This document shows positions 35,033 to 43,711 of a stretch of 64,000 nt of DNA, piece by piece. This DNA comes from Cribrihabitans_A pelagius. Its GTDB lineage: Bacteria > Pseudomonadota > Alphaproteobacteria > Rhodobacterales > Rhodobacteraceae. The notes under the pieces were generated by a model. It was not told the DNA's origin, did no database searches, and was given only the letters and a program-made list of their open reading frames with translations. The stretch covers positions 62,001 through 126,000 of the forward strand of contig NZ_JBMERR010000013.1 of assembly GCF_048820915.1 (NCBI RefSeq). The letters run 5' to 3'. The position numbers and the translations under genes were made by a program. Each line of letters begins with the position of its first letter. Position 1 is the first letter of the stretch.

Positions 35033-35547
35033 CGGCGGTGCGGGACAGGCCGGCGCCAGGCCCTCTTTCAGATCTGTATCAGGGCCGGGCACGGGCCGTG
35101 CGCTGGAGGCCTCGATGCCCGGGCAGGGTGCGGCCCGCGAGGGTCAGCGGCCGGGAGGGTCCCGATGCGCAGTCAGGGGGTGCCGCTTCGGTGCTGGCAG
35201 CGGCAGCCGGCGGGCATCCCAAGGGGCTGTGTCAGAGCGGCCTCGGGCTGGAAGAGGCTGCGCAGGGCAAGTCTTGCGGGCCGGACTTGGCGGGCTGTGC
35301 CTGTGCGACAAGACGGCGGCATGATGGCGGCGGTCCCTCGGCCCGACGCCTGTGACGGCAGGCCCCAGGGCGGCGGGCTGGCGGCACCGGCCCTGCGCGC
35401 GGGCCCAGGGTGCAGGAAGTCTTTGCCTTTCACGCGGAATCATCTTATACGCCCGCATCTGCCGTCTATGCGGCAGGTTTCTCCAAGGGCCAGTGCTGGA
35501 CGACATCCCGGCCTGTGCCATCCACTTCAGCATCGAAGGAGACCCCG
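35033..35547 (+). other. gene-free stretch upstream of rpsO
   Basis: About 515 bases after the rightward RTX gene. Frames here give basic, arginine-rich nonsense. The last 150 bases are less GC-rich (CGGAATCATCTTATACGCCC near 35438) and probably hold the rpsO promoter. The AAGGAGA ribosome site is at 35536-35542. No terminator with a T-run was found after the RTX gene. Confidence 0.4.
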
Positions 35548-35817
35548 ATGTCGATCACCGTTGAAGAAAAAGCCCGCCTGATCAAGGAATTCGCGACCAA
35601 GGACGGCGACACCGGCTCGCCGGAAGTCCAGGTTGCCATCCTGACCTCGCGCATCACCACCCTGACCGAGCACTTCAAGACCCACAAGAAGGACAACCAC
35701 GGCCGCCGTGGCCTTCTGAAGATGGTCGCTCAGCGCCGCAAGCTGCTGGACTACACCAAAGGCAAGGATGAGGCCCGCTACCAGGACCTGATCAAGCGCC
35801 TCGGCATCCGCCGCTAA
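35548..35817 (+). CDS. rpsO: 30S ribosomal protein S15
   Basis: An 89-aa S15. Conserved blocks are FATKDGDTGSPEVQVAILT, HFKTHKKDNHGRRGLL and YQDLIKRLGIR. It binds the central domain of 16S rRNA early in 30S assembly. ATG 35548 is preceded by AAGGAGA. In many bacteria it is coupled to truB before and pnp after; here both neighbours are elsewhere in the window. A terminator follows closely. Confidence 0.98.
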   Translation: MSITVEEKARLIKEFATKDGDTGSPEVQVAILTSRITTLTEHFKTHKKDNHGRRGLLKMVAQRRKLLDYTKGKDEARYQDLIKRLGIRR

Positions 35818-35843
35818 GCGGCGCCGTCACAGGTTTCTGGAAG

Positions 35844-35871
35844 CGCCCGTTCCATCTGGAGCGGGCGTTTT
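35844..35871 (+). terminator. terminator after rpsO
   Basis: A ten-base stem with one G-T wobble (35844-35853 with 35858-35867), followed by TTTT, 26 bases after the stop codon. Confidence 0.85.
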
Positions 35872-35993
35872 CCTTTGTGCCCATTCTGGTGGAGCGGCAC
35901 CTGCCCGGGGCGGGCGGCCAAGGCTTTTGCAAAAGCCTTGGCGCGATGCCGCGGCGGCGCATGGAGGCTGAAGCCGGGACAGATTGCGGCGGC

Positions 35994-36479
35994 TCAGAAC
36001 ACCCCCATCGCCAGTCCCGCGCCCATCGCCTGGCCCAGCTCGCGGCACGTCTCCAGCTCTGTCTCGGGGATGGTCTTTGGTGCGAGGATCGCTTCGGGTG
36101 TCTGTGCATGGGTGCAGATGATCAGCGGCGGCTGCACCTCCTTCAGGCGCCAGCCTTGCGCGATGCGCGCGGTCTGGCGGGCGGCATTGGCGCCGTCGGA
36201 GCCCGCGCAAACCATCTGCGCATAGGCGCGTCCCTCGATCCGGCCCAGCACCGGGTAGTAGCTGCGGTCGTAGAAATCCTTCATCACCCCGGCAATGGCG
36301 GCAAGGTTTTCCGGCGCGCAGAAGATGTAACCGCTGGCGCGCAGGAGATCCTCCGGGCCTGCATCGGCGGCGGTTTTCAGAGTGACCGCGATCTCGGCCC
36401 GGGCCGCCCCGGCGGCGGCTTCGGCCATCTGACGGCTGCCGCCGGTGAGGGAATGATAGACAATCAGAAGCTCCGCCAT
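35994..36479 (-). CDS. flavodoxin / NAD(P)H-dependent FMN reductase family protein
   Basis: A 161-aa flavodoxin-like protein. The FMN phosphate loop is IVYHSLTGGSRQMAEA; GYIFCAPENLAAIAGVMKDF matches the isoalloxazine-side loop of the NADPH-dependent FMN reductase group. It probably acts as a small cytoplasmic electron carrier or quinone/FMN reductase. The minus strand runs towards rpsO, whose terminator separates them. No partner gene is visible. Confidence 0.85.
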   Translation of the reverse strand: MAELLIVYHSLTGGSRQMAEAAAGAARAEIAVTLKTAADAGPEDLLRASGYIFCAPENLAAIAGVMKDFYDRSYYPVLGRIEGRAYAQMVCAGSDGANAARQTARIAQGWRLKEVQPPLIICTHAQTPEAILAPKTIPETELETCRELGQAMGAGLAMGVF

Positions 36480-36564
36480 CTGCGCCGGCCTTTTTGCCTG
36501 TTTGCCGGCGCAGCATCACCGCGGTCAAAACCTGAGTAAAGGGCCGCGTCCCCGATCCGGTTAT

Positions 36565-36592
36565 AAAAAAGCCGCCCCCGGGGGAGCGGCTT
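36565..36592 (-). terminator. terminator after the aldehyde dehydrogenase fusion gene
   Basis: Read on the minus strand, a seven-base stem (36592-36586 with 36575-36569), extended by C/G-rich bases, is followed by a run of T (the A-run at 36565-36570). It ends the leftward deoC-aldehyde dehydrogenase transcript. Confidence 0.85.
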
Positions 36593-36612
36593 TCCCTGGT
36601 GGTTGCAGCGGT

Positions 36613-38952
36613 TCATTCGCCGTAGGGCACCCAGATGTTCTTTACTTCCGTGGCCTCTTGCAGGAAGCGCTTGCTGTGGTCCTGCATCCAATCCGGCGCG
36701 GTGCCATTGTTGACCCAGGTCCGCTTCAGGTTGCCGGCCGAGGCTTTCTCGATCCCGGCCGACAGATCGGTGGAGGAGAAGCTCCAGACCGCATCCACGT
36801 TCAGATGCGAGGCCAGCGGGCCTGCCAGCTCGGCGTGGCTGCCGGTCAGGATGTTGACCACGCCCGCGGGCACGTCCGAAGTCTCCAGCACCTGATAGAA
36901 ATCGGTCGCCGCCAGCGGGAAGGGCTCGGAGGCGGCCAGCACCACCCGGTTGCCCATCGCAATTGCGGGCGCCATCACCGAGACGAGGCCGAGGAGCGGC
37001 GCCTCGTCCGGGCAGAGCGCGCCGATCACGCCGACCGGCTCCTTCATCGCGAGTGCGACGGCGCGGATCGGCACGCCGTGCGCCTGGCCGTCGTATTTAT
37101 CGGCCCAGGCGGCCGCGGTGAACAGGCGCTGGATCGCGGCCTCGACCTCCTTGGCGCCGGTCTTCTTGCCGGTCATCGCATCGGCGCGCGCGGCAAACTC
37201 ATCGGCGCGGGCGGAGAGGTTCTCGCCAATGTAGTAGAGGATCTGCGCGCGCAGGTGGCCTGTCGTTTTGGACCAGGCTTTGGCGCCCGCCGCGGCCTCG
37301 ACCGCGTTGCGCACATCCTTGCGGTTGGCGATCCCCACATGGCCGAGCAGCGCGCCGCCCTTGCCCATGACGGCCTGGCTGTAGCCGCCATCGGGACGCG
37401 CCTGCTTTCCGCCGATGTACATCTTGGCGGTGCGGTCGAGCGGATCAACCGGCGCGGCGGTCTCGCCGACAGCGGGCTCGATGCGCGCCAGCGCTTTGGC
37501 TTTGGCCTTTGGGCGGGTGTAGGCCGCAAGCCCTTCCCAGCCGCCTTCGCGCCCGAAGCCGCTTTCGCGCACACCGCCAAAGCCTGCGGCCGCGTCGAAC
37601 ATGTTGGTGCCGTTGATCCAGACCACGCCGGCCGCCAGCTTGGGCGCGATGTCGAGGGCGAGGTTCACGTTCTCGCTCCAGAGTGTCGCCGCCAGCCCGT
37701 AGCGGGTGTTGTTGGCCAGCTCCACCGCTTCGCCCGGGGTACGGAAGGTGGTGGAGACCAGGACTGGGCCGAAGATCTCCTCCTGCATCAGCGGGTCGGA
37801 GGGTGCGAGGCCCTCGATCAGGGTCGGCGGGTAGAAGCAGCCGCCCTCGGGCATCTCCACCTTGGCCTGGTGCATCGTGCCTGCGCGGTTGGACGCGACG
37901 AGGCTCTGGATGGTGTCGAGCTGGACGGGATCGACGATGGCGCCAATGTCGATGCATTTGTCCAGCGGGTTGCCGATACGCAAGGTGTCCATGCGGGTGC
38001 GCAGCTTGGCGTGGAAGCGTTCGGCGACGCTTTCCTGCACCAGCAAGCGCGAGCCGGCGCAGCAGACTTGGCCCTGGTTGAACCAGATCGCATCGACCAG
38101 CCCTTCAACCGCGCTGTCGAGGTCGGCGTCGTCGAAGACGATGTAAGGCGATTTGCCGCCCAGCTCCAGCGTCAGCGCCTTGCCGGAGCCTGCGGTGGCC
38201 TCGCGGATGCGGCGGCCGACGGCGGTGGAGCCGGTGAAGGCGATCTTGTCCACTTCGGCGGCCACGATCATCTCGCCCACGGCGCCGTCGCCGGTGACGA
38301 TGTTGACGACACCCTTCGGGAGCCCCGCCTGGCGGCAGATATCGGCAAACAGGAGCGCTGTGAGCGAGGTGTATTCCGCCGGTTTCAGCACCACGGTGTT
38401 GCCCATCGCCAGCGCGGGCGCGATCTTCCACGCCAGCATCAGGAGCGGGAAGTTCCACGGGATGATCTGGCCGCAGACGCCAAGCGCTTCGGCGTCCGGC
38501 AGCTCGCTTTCCATCAGCTGGGCCGTGCCCGCGTGGTAGTAGAAATGCCGCTGGGCGAGGGGCACGTCGATGTCGCGGCTTTCACGGATCGGCTTGCCGT
38601 TGTCCAGCGTCTCCAGCACCGCAAACAGGCGGGCGTGTTTCTGCAGCAGCCGGGCAATCGCGTAGAGGTAGGGGGCCCGGCCCGGACCGCCAAGCGCTTC
38701 CCACTTGACTTGTGCCTTGCGCGCGGCCTCCACCGCGCTGTCGACGTCGGACTGGCTCGCCTGGGTCAGCGTGGCCAGCACCTCACCATTGGCCGGGTTG
38801 CGGCTTTCGAAGCCGTCGCCGGGAGCGGTGAAGGCGCCGTTGATGAAATGGCCGAACCGGCTGCCCTGATCGACCAGCCAGGCCAGCGCCTCGGCGGCGC
38901 TTTCGGGTGCGGGTCCGTAGTCCATAGTTTCAAAAATCTCTCTGACGGTCAT
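36613..38952 (-). CDS. tandem aldehyde dehydrogenase fusion with degenerate second half
   Basis: A 779-aa protein, far longer than the 480-500 aa of normal ALDHs. The N-terminal half is complete: PWNFPLLMLAWKIAPALA, LTLELGGKSPY with the base Glu, and Cys297 in NQGQVCCAGS. After about residue 495 a second ALDH-like domain begins (KMYIGGKQARPDGGYS) with the cofactor motif region but no catalytic cysteine, ending in AGNLKRTWVNNG. ATG 38952 follows GAGAGG. It lies 85 bases downstream of deoC on the same strand, so it probably oxidises the acetaldehyde made by DeoC; that is inference. Confidence 0.88.
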   Translation of the reverse strand: MTVREIFETMDYGPAPESAAEALAWLVDQGSRFGHFINGAFTAPGDGFESRNPANGEVLATLTQASQSDVDSAVEAARKAQVKWEALGGPGRAPYLYAIARLLQKHARLFAVLETLDNGKPIRESRDIDVPLAQRHFYYHAGTAQLMESELPDAEALGVCGQIIPWNFPLLMLAWKIAPALAMGNTVVLKPAEYTSLTALLFADICRQAGLPKGVVNIVTGDGAVGEMIVAAEVDKIAFTGSTAVGRRIREATAGSGKALTLELGGKSPYIVFDDADLDSAVEGLVDAIWFNQGQVCCAGSRLLVQESVAERFHAKLRTRMDTLRIGNPLDKCIDIGAIVDPVQLDTIQSLVASNRAGTMHQAKVEMPEGGCFYPPTLIEGLAPSDPLMQEEIFGPVLVSTTFRTPGEAVELANNTRYGLAATLWSENVNLALDIAPKLAAGVVWINGTNMFDAAAGFGGVRESGFGREGGWEGLAAYTRPKAKAKALARIEPAVGETAAPVDPLDRTAKMYIGGKQARPDGGYSQAVMGKGGALLGHVGIANRKDVRNAVEAAAGAKAWSKTTGHLRAQILYYIGENLSARADEFAARADAMTGKKTGAKEVEAAIQRLFTAAAWADKYDGQAHGVPIRAVALAMKEPVGVIGALCPDEAPLLGLVSVMAPAIAMGNRVVLAASEPFPLAATDFYQVLETSDVPAGVVNILTGSHAELAGPLASHLNVDAVWSFSSTDLSAGIEKASAGNLKRTWVNNGTAPDWMQDHSKRFLQEATEVKNIWVPYGE

Positions 38953-39037
38953 AGTAGAACCTCTCGTTCTGTCGCCGTTTTCCACCGGAAAACGGGCCGG
39001 AATCCGCGCCGGATTCCGGGGCGGCGGCGACCCGGCG

Positions 39038-40027
39038 TTATGCCATCGCGTGGCGGTGGGCGGCGGAGTAGGCGCCGGTGGCGTGATGCTCGAGCTGGCG
39101 TTCGATATCGCCGAGCAGAGACGAGGCGCCAAAGCGGAACAGGTCGGGCTGCAGCCAGCGGTCGCCGAGCTCGTCCTTGATCAGGCTGAGGTAGACAAGC
39201 GCATCCTTGGCCTTGGAAATGCCGCCTGCGGGCTTGTAGCCGACCCGGAAGCCGGTGCGCTCGTGATAGTCGCGGATGGCGCGGATCATTACCAGCGACA
39301 CCGGCAGCGTCGCGTTCACGCTTTCCTTGCCGGTGGAAGTCTTGATGAAATCGGCGCCCGCCATCATGCACACGAACGAGGCGCGCGCGACATTGCGCAA
39401 GCTGCCCAGCTCGCCGGTGGCGAGGATCGCTTTCACATGGGCACTGCCGCAGGCCTCGCGGAAGGCCTTCATCTCGTCATAAAGCGCCTGCCAGTTGCCC
39501 GCGAGCACATGGCGGCGGGAGATCACGATATCGATCTCCTCCGCGCCCGCCTTCACGCTTTCGCCGATCTCGGCCACCCGCAGATGGAAGGGAGAAAGCC
39601 CGGCCGGAAATCCGGTGGAGACCGCGGCAACCGGAATGCCGGTGCCTTTCAGCGCCGCCACTGCGGTTTCGATCATGTCGTGGTAGACGCAGACCGCGCC
39701 GGTTGTGAGCCCCTCCATGCCCAGCTCCGCCAGGAGCTTGGCATTCACCGGCTGGCGCGCCTTGGCGCAGAGGCGGCGCACCCGGTCCTCGGTGTCGTCG
39801 CCCGCCAGCGTGGTGAGGTCGATGAGGCTGATCGCCTTCAGGAGCCAGGCGGCCTGGTAGTCCTTCTTCACGCTGCGGCGGCCGGGCAGGGTGGCGCAGC
39901 GGCGTTCGATGGCGGAAGTATTGGCCTGCACGGCCGCGACCCAGTCCAGGTCCAGCTCCATGCCGGGGTTGCGCGGCTCGACCGGATGCGGCGGCAGCGC
40001 GCTTTGTTCAGCGATATGGCGTTCCAT
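39038..40027 (-). CDS. deoC: deoxyribose-phosphate aldolase
   Basis: A 329-aa DeoC of the longer eukaryote-like class. The Schiff-base Lys lies in GADFIKTSTGKESVNATLP; GYKPAGGISKAKDAL and AVSTGFPAGLSPFHLRV are conserved, and LIDLTTLAGDDT matches the start. It splits 2-deoxyribose-5-phosphate into glyceraldehyde-3-phosphate and acetaldehyde. ATG 40027 is chosen over upstream starts whose sequence looks non-coding. The downstream aldehyde dehydrogenase completes an apparent deoxynucleoside catabolic pair. Confidence 0.94.
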   Translation of the reverse strand: MERHIAEQSALPPHPVEPRNPGMELDLDWVAAVQANTSAIERRCATLPGRRSVKKDYQAAWLLKAISLIDLTTLAGDDTEDRVRRLCAKARQPVNAKLLAELGMEGLTTGAVCVYHDMIETAVAALKGTGIPVAAVSTGFPAGLSPFHLRVAEIGESVKAGAEEIDIVISRRHVLAGNWQALYDEMKAFREACGSAHVKAILATGELGSLRNVARASFVCMMAGADFIKTSTGKESVNATLPVSLVMIRAIRDYHERTGFRVGYKPAGGISKAKDALVYLSLIKDELGDRWLQPDLFRFGASSLLGDIERQLEHHATGAYSAAHRHAMA

Positions 40028-40274
40028 TGGGGGATCCTCAGCAGAGTTCTGCGCGAAAGTCGCACGGGTGCGGCATATTGGCAAGCGAGGCGGCCCGGTG
40101 GCGGCGGTATTTTTGACCGATTGGACAAATTTCCCCGAAGTCACCTGCGTTTGCATCGGGGCCACCTTTCGCGCCGGCCCGGCCAGGATTTATGCGGCGG
40201 CAACCTCAGCGCGATCCCGCGGCAGCGCAGCGTTCACGCTGGCAGAATCGGGGCGCTCTGCTAGATTCGGGGGC

Positions 40275-42287
40275 ATGAGCAGTGCAGATCCCAATATCCG
40301 CGACAATCCTTCCGCCGGCCCCTATCCCGGGTCCGGTGCAGGCCAGCGCCCCGTCATCCGGCAGCTGGATGACAGCGCCATCAACCGCATTGCCGCGGGC
40401 GAGGTGGTGGAGCGGCCGGCATCGGCCGTGAAGGAACTGGTGGAGAACGCGATCGACGCGGGCGCCACAAGGATCACGGTGGAGATTGCCGACGGCGGCA
40501 AGACGCTGATCCGGGTTACCGACGATGGCTGCGGCATGACGCCGGAGGACCTGCCGCTGGCGCTCAGCCGCCATGCCACCTCCAAGATCGACGGCTCGGA
40601 CCTGCTCAATATCCACACCTTCGGCTTCCGCGGCGAGGCGCTGCCCTCGCTCGGCGCCGTGGGCCGGCTCACCATCACCAGCCGCGCCAAGGGTCACGAG
40701 GCGGCGCAGGTGCGGGTCTCCGGCGGAAAGATCGAGCCGGTGAAGCCTGCGGCGCTTAGGGCGGGCACCATCGTCGAACTGCGCGATCTGTTTTTTGCCA
40801 CGCCGGCGCGGCTCAAGTTCATGCGCTCCGACCGGGCCGAGAGCCAGGCAATCTCGGACACGGTGAAGCGGCTGGCGATGGCCGAGCCTTCCATCGGCTT
40901 CACCCTGCGCGATGCCTCTGGCGGCGGCAAATCGGGCGGCGAGGGCCGGGTCATCTTCCGCGCCGATCCGCTTTCGGGCGATCTGTTCGACGCGCTGCAC
41001 GGGCGGCTGGCGGCGGTGCTGGGGCGGGAGTTTGCCGAGAACGCGCTGAAGATCGATGCCACCCGCGAGGGTATCCGGCTGTTTGGCTATGCCGCCCTGC
41101 CGACCTATTCGCGCGGCGCGGCGGTGGCGCAGTTTCTGTTCGTGAACACCCGGCCGGTGAAGGACAAGACGCTGACCGGGGCGCTGAGGGCCGCCTATTT
41201 TGATTTCCTCAGCCGAGACCGGCACCCGGCGGCGGCGCTGTTCCTTGATTGCGACCCGCAAGCCGTGGACGTGAACGTGCATCCGGCCAAGTCGGAAGTG
41301 CGCTTCCGCGATCCCGGCGTGGCGCGCGGGCTGATCGTCTCGGCCCTGCGCCATGCGCTGGCGGAGGCCGGGCATAGGGCGTCCTCCACCGTGGCGGGGG
41401 CCACGCTGGGGGCGATGCGGCCGGAACAGCCGGGTCCTCAGCCGGGCGGTGCGGCGGGGCAGCCCGGCCCGCAGGCGGGCGCGCCGCGGATCTATCAGAT
41501 GGACCGGCCTTCGCTCGGCGCGCGCTCGGCCTCTTATGCGGCGCAGCGTCCGGAGTATGCAGCGCCCGCGCAAGGCTCCTCCTTCGGCTATGAGCCCGCG
41601 CAGACGGCAGGGTTTGCCGAGCTGGCAGGCGCCTACAGCGGCCGCATGGTAGAGGCCCCGGGGCCGGCGCCGGATGCGCCCGAGGCCGCCGCGCCCGGGG
41701 CCGAGCAGCTGCCGCTCGGTGCGGCCCGCGGCCAGGTGCATGAGAATTACATCATCGCGCAGACCCGCGACGGCATGGTGATCGTCGACCAGCACGCCGC
41801 CCATGAGCGGCTGGTCTATGAGAAGCTGAAGCGGCAGATGGCGGATAACGGCGTCGCGGCGCAGGCGCTGCTGATCCCGGAAATCGTCGAACTTAGCGAG
41901 GGCGATTGCGCCCGGCTGCTGGAGGTGGCGGAGGATCTTTCCCGCTTCGGCCTCGGCATCGAGGCCTTCGGCGGCAATGCGGTGGCGGTGCGCGAGACCC
42001 CGGCGCTGCTGGGCGAAGTGAACGCCGAGGCGATGGTGCGGGACATTCTGGATGAACTGGACGACCAGGGCGAAAGCCAGCTGGTGCAGGCCCGGCTGGA
42101 GGCGATTCTGAGCCGGGTGGCCTGCCATGGCTCGATCCGCTCGGGGCGGCGGATGCGCGGCGAGGAGATGAATGCGCTGCTGCGGGAGATGGAAGCGACG
42201 CCGCATTCCGGCCAGTGCAACCATGGCCGCCCGACGTATGTGGAACTCAAACTGGCCGATATCGAGCGGCTGTTCGGACGGAGCTGA
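40275..42287 (+). CDS. mutL: DNA mismatch repair protein MutL
   Basis: A 670-aa MutL. The N-terminal GHKL ATPase has RIAAGEVVERPASAVKELVE, DDGCGM and TFGFRGEALPSL. The C-terminal DQHAAHERLVYEK matches the endonuclease motif DQHA(X)2E(X)4E, so this is the nicking type used where MutH is absent. The two parts are joined by a glycine/proline-rich linker at about 375-470. ATG 40275 is 247 bases from divergent deoC; the upstream open extension is non-coding. The stop overlaps the rmuC start. Confidence 0.96.
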   Translation: MSSADPNIRDNPSAGPYPGSGAGQRPVIRQLDDSAINRIAAGEVVERPASAVKELVENAIDAGATRITVEIADGGKTLIRVTDDGCGMTPEDLPLALSRHATSKIDGSDLLNIHTFGFRGEALPSLGAVGRLTITSRAKGHEAAQVRVSGGKIEPVKPAALRAGTIVELRDLFFATPARLKFMRSDRAESQAISDTVKRLAMAEPSIGFTLRDASGGGKSGGEGRVIFRADPLSGDLFDALHGRLAAVLGREFAENALKIDATREGIRLFGYAALPTYSRGAAVAQFLFVNTRPVKDKTLTGALRAAYFDFLSRDRHPAAALFLDCDPQAVDVNVHPAKSEVRFRDPGVARGLIVSALRHALAEAGHRASSTVAGATLGAMRPEQPGPQPGGAAGQPGPQAGAPRIYQMDRPSLGARSASYAAQRPEYAAPAQGSSFGYEPAQTAGFAELAGAYSGRMVEAPGPAPDAPEAAAPGAEQLPLGAARGQVHENYIIAQTRDGMVIVDQHAAHERLVYEKLKRQMADNGVAAQALLIPEIVELSEGDCARLLEVAEDLSRFGLGIEAFGGNAVAVRETPALLGEVNAEAMVRDILDELDDQGESQLVQARLEAILSRVACHGSIRSGRRMRGEEMNALLREMEATPHSGQCNHGRPTYVELKLADIERLFGRS

Positions 42288-43708
42288 TGGAAGAAATGGA
42301 CATGGCCATCGAGGGGATGGCGGCGGCGGGCAGCGTGAGCCTGGCCGTGGCGGCGGCAGTGCTGCTGCTGATCGTGCTGCTCATGCTGGCGCTGCGCCGC
42401 GCGGGGCTTGCCCGGCGCGCGCTGGAGCAGGCCAATGGCGATCTGCGCAGCCACAACGCGGCGCTGCAGGCCGAGGCCGCGCGGCTGCCGGAGCTCGCCG
42501 ACGAGCTGGCCACCCTGCGCCGCACCAGCGACAACGAGCGCACCGCGCGCTACCAGGCCGAAGCCCAGGTGCAGGCCTTGAAGGCGGAACACGCCGCGCG
42601 GCTGCAGGAGCTGCGGCAGGTGAACGAGCAGATGGAGCACAAGTTTGCCTCCCTTGCCTCGGGCGTGCTGAAACAGAACTCCGAAAGCTTCCTCAACCTC
42701 GTGAGCGAGCGTTTTCAGGCCCACAGCAAGAGCGCCGATGCCGATCTTGCCAAGCGGCAGGCGGCGATCGAGGGGCTGGTGAAGCCGCTGGATCACAAGC
42801 TCGGCCAGTTCGGCGAGCGCATCAAGGAAATTGAGCAAGCCCGCAACGAGGCCTATGGCGCGATCCGGGCACAGGTGAAGCATCTTGCCGAGGGGCAGGC
42901 CGCGCTGGGCGGCGAGACCCGCAAGCTGGTGCAGGCGCTGCGCGCGCCCAAGACCCGCGGGCGGTGGGGCGAGATGCAGCTGCGGCAGGTCTTCGAGATG
43001 GCTGGCATGGCCGAACATGTGGATTACGAGCTGGAGAAAAGCGTCGGCACCGACGAGGGCCTGCGCCGCCCCGATGCGGTGGTGCGCATCCCCGGCGGCA
43101 AGAGCATCGTGGTCGATGCCAAGACCCCGCTGGAGGCCTATCTGGACGCGCTGGAGGCGGAGACACCGGAGCAGCAGCAGGCGGCGCTGACCCGTCACGC
43201 GGGCCACGTGAAGACCCATGTGAAACAGCTGTCCTCGAAAGCTTACCAGAGCGCGCTGGCGGAGACGCCGGATTTTGTGGTGATGTTCATCCCGGGTGAG
43301 ACCTTTGTCTCCGCCGCTGTGGAGACAGATCCGGGGCTGATCGAATATGCCTTTGAGAACAAGGTGCTGATCGCCACGCCGACAACGCTGATGGCGCTTG
43401 TGAAATCCATCGCCTACGGCTGGCAGCAGGAGAAGATGGCGGAAAACGCGGTCGCCGTGCAGAAGACCGCCAAAGAGCTTTACGACCGGCTTTCGACCTT
43501 TGCCAAGAATCTGGCAGCGGTGGGCAGGTCGCTGTCCTCCTCGGTCAGCCACTACAACAAGGCGGTGGGCTCGCTGGAAACGCGGGTGCTGCCTTCGGCG
43601 CGCAAGTTCGAGACGATGGGCGTGGTCGCCAATGGCGCCGCGCTGGAGGATCCCGGCCAGGTGGAGACCGAACCGCGCCAGATGGCGCTCCTGGCGCCGG
43701 AGGAGTAA
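42287..43708 (+). CDS. rmuC: DNA recombination protein RmuC
   Basis: A 473-aa protein. A transmembrane helix lies at about 12-35 (VSLAVAAAVLLLIVLLMLAL), then a coiled coil to about 190, then the RmuC nuclease-like domain (RGRWGEMQLRQVFEMAGM, SIVVDAKTPLEAYL, PDFVVMFIPGETF). RmuC limits inversion and structural rearrangement of DNA. ATG 42287 shares a base with the mutL stop (TGATG), implying coupling; a later in-frame ATG at 42296 or 42302 is possible. Confidence 0.94.
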   Translation: MEEMDMAIEGMAAAGSVSLAVAAAVLLLIVLLMLALRRAGLARRALEQANGDLRSHNAALQAEAARLPELADELATLRRTSDNERTARYQAEAQVQALKAEHAARLQELRQVNEQMEHKFASLASGVLKQNSESFLNLVSERFQAHSKSADADLAKRQAAIEGLVKPLDHKLGQFGERIKEIEQARNEAYGAIRAQVKHLAEGQAALGGETRKLVQALRAPKTRGRWGEMQLRQVFEMAGMAEHVDYELEKSVGTDEGLRRPDAVVRIPGGKSIVVDAKTPLEAYLDALEAETPEQQQAALTRHAGHVKTHVKQLSSKAYQSALAETPDFVVMFIPGETFVSAAVETDPGLIEYAFENKVLIATPTTLMALVKSIAYGWQQEKMAENAVAVQKTAKELYDRLSTFAKNLAAVGRSLSSSVSHYNKAVGSLETRVLPSARKFETMGVVANGAALEDPGQVETEPRQMALLAPEE

Positions 43709-43711
43709 CGG

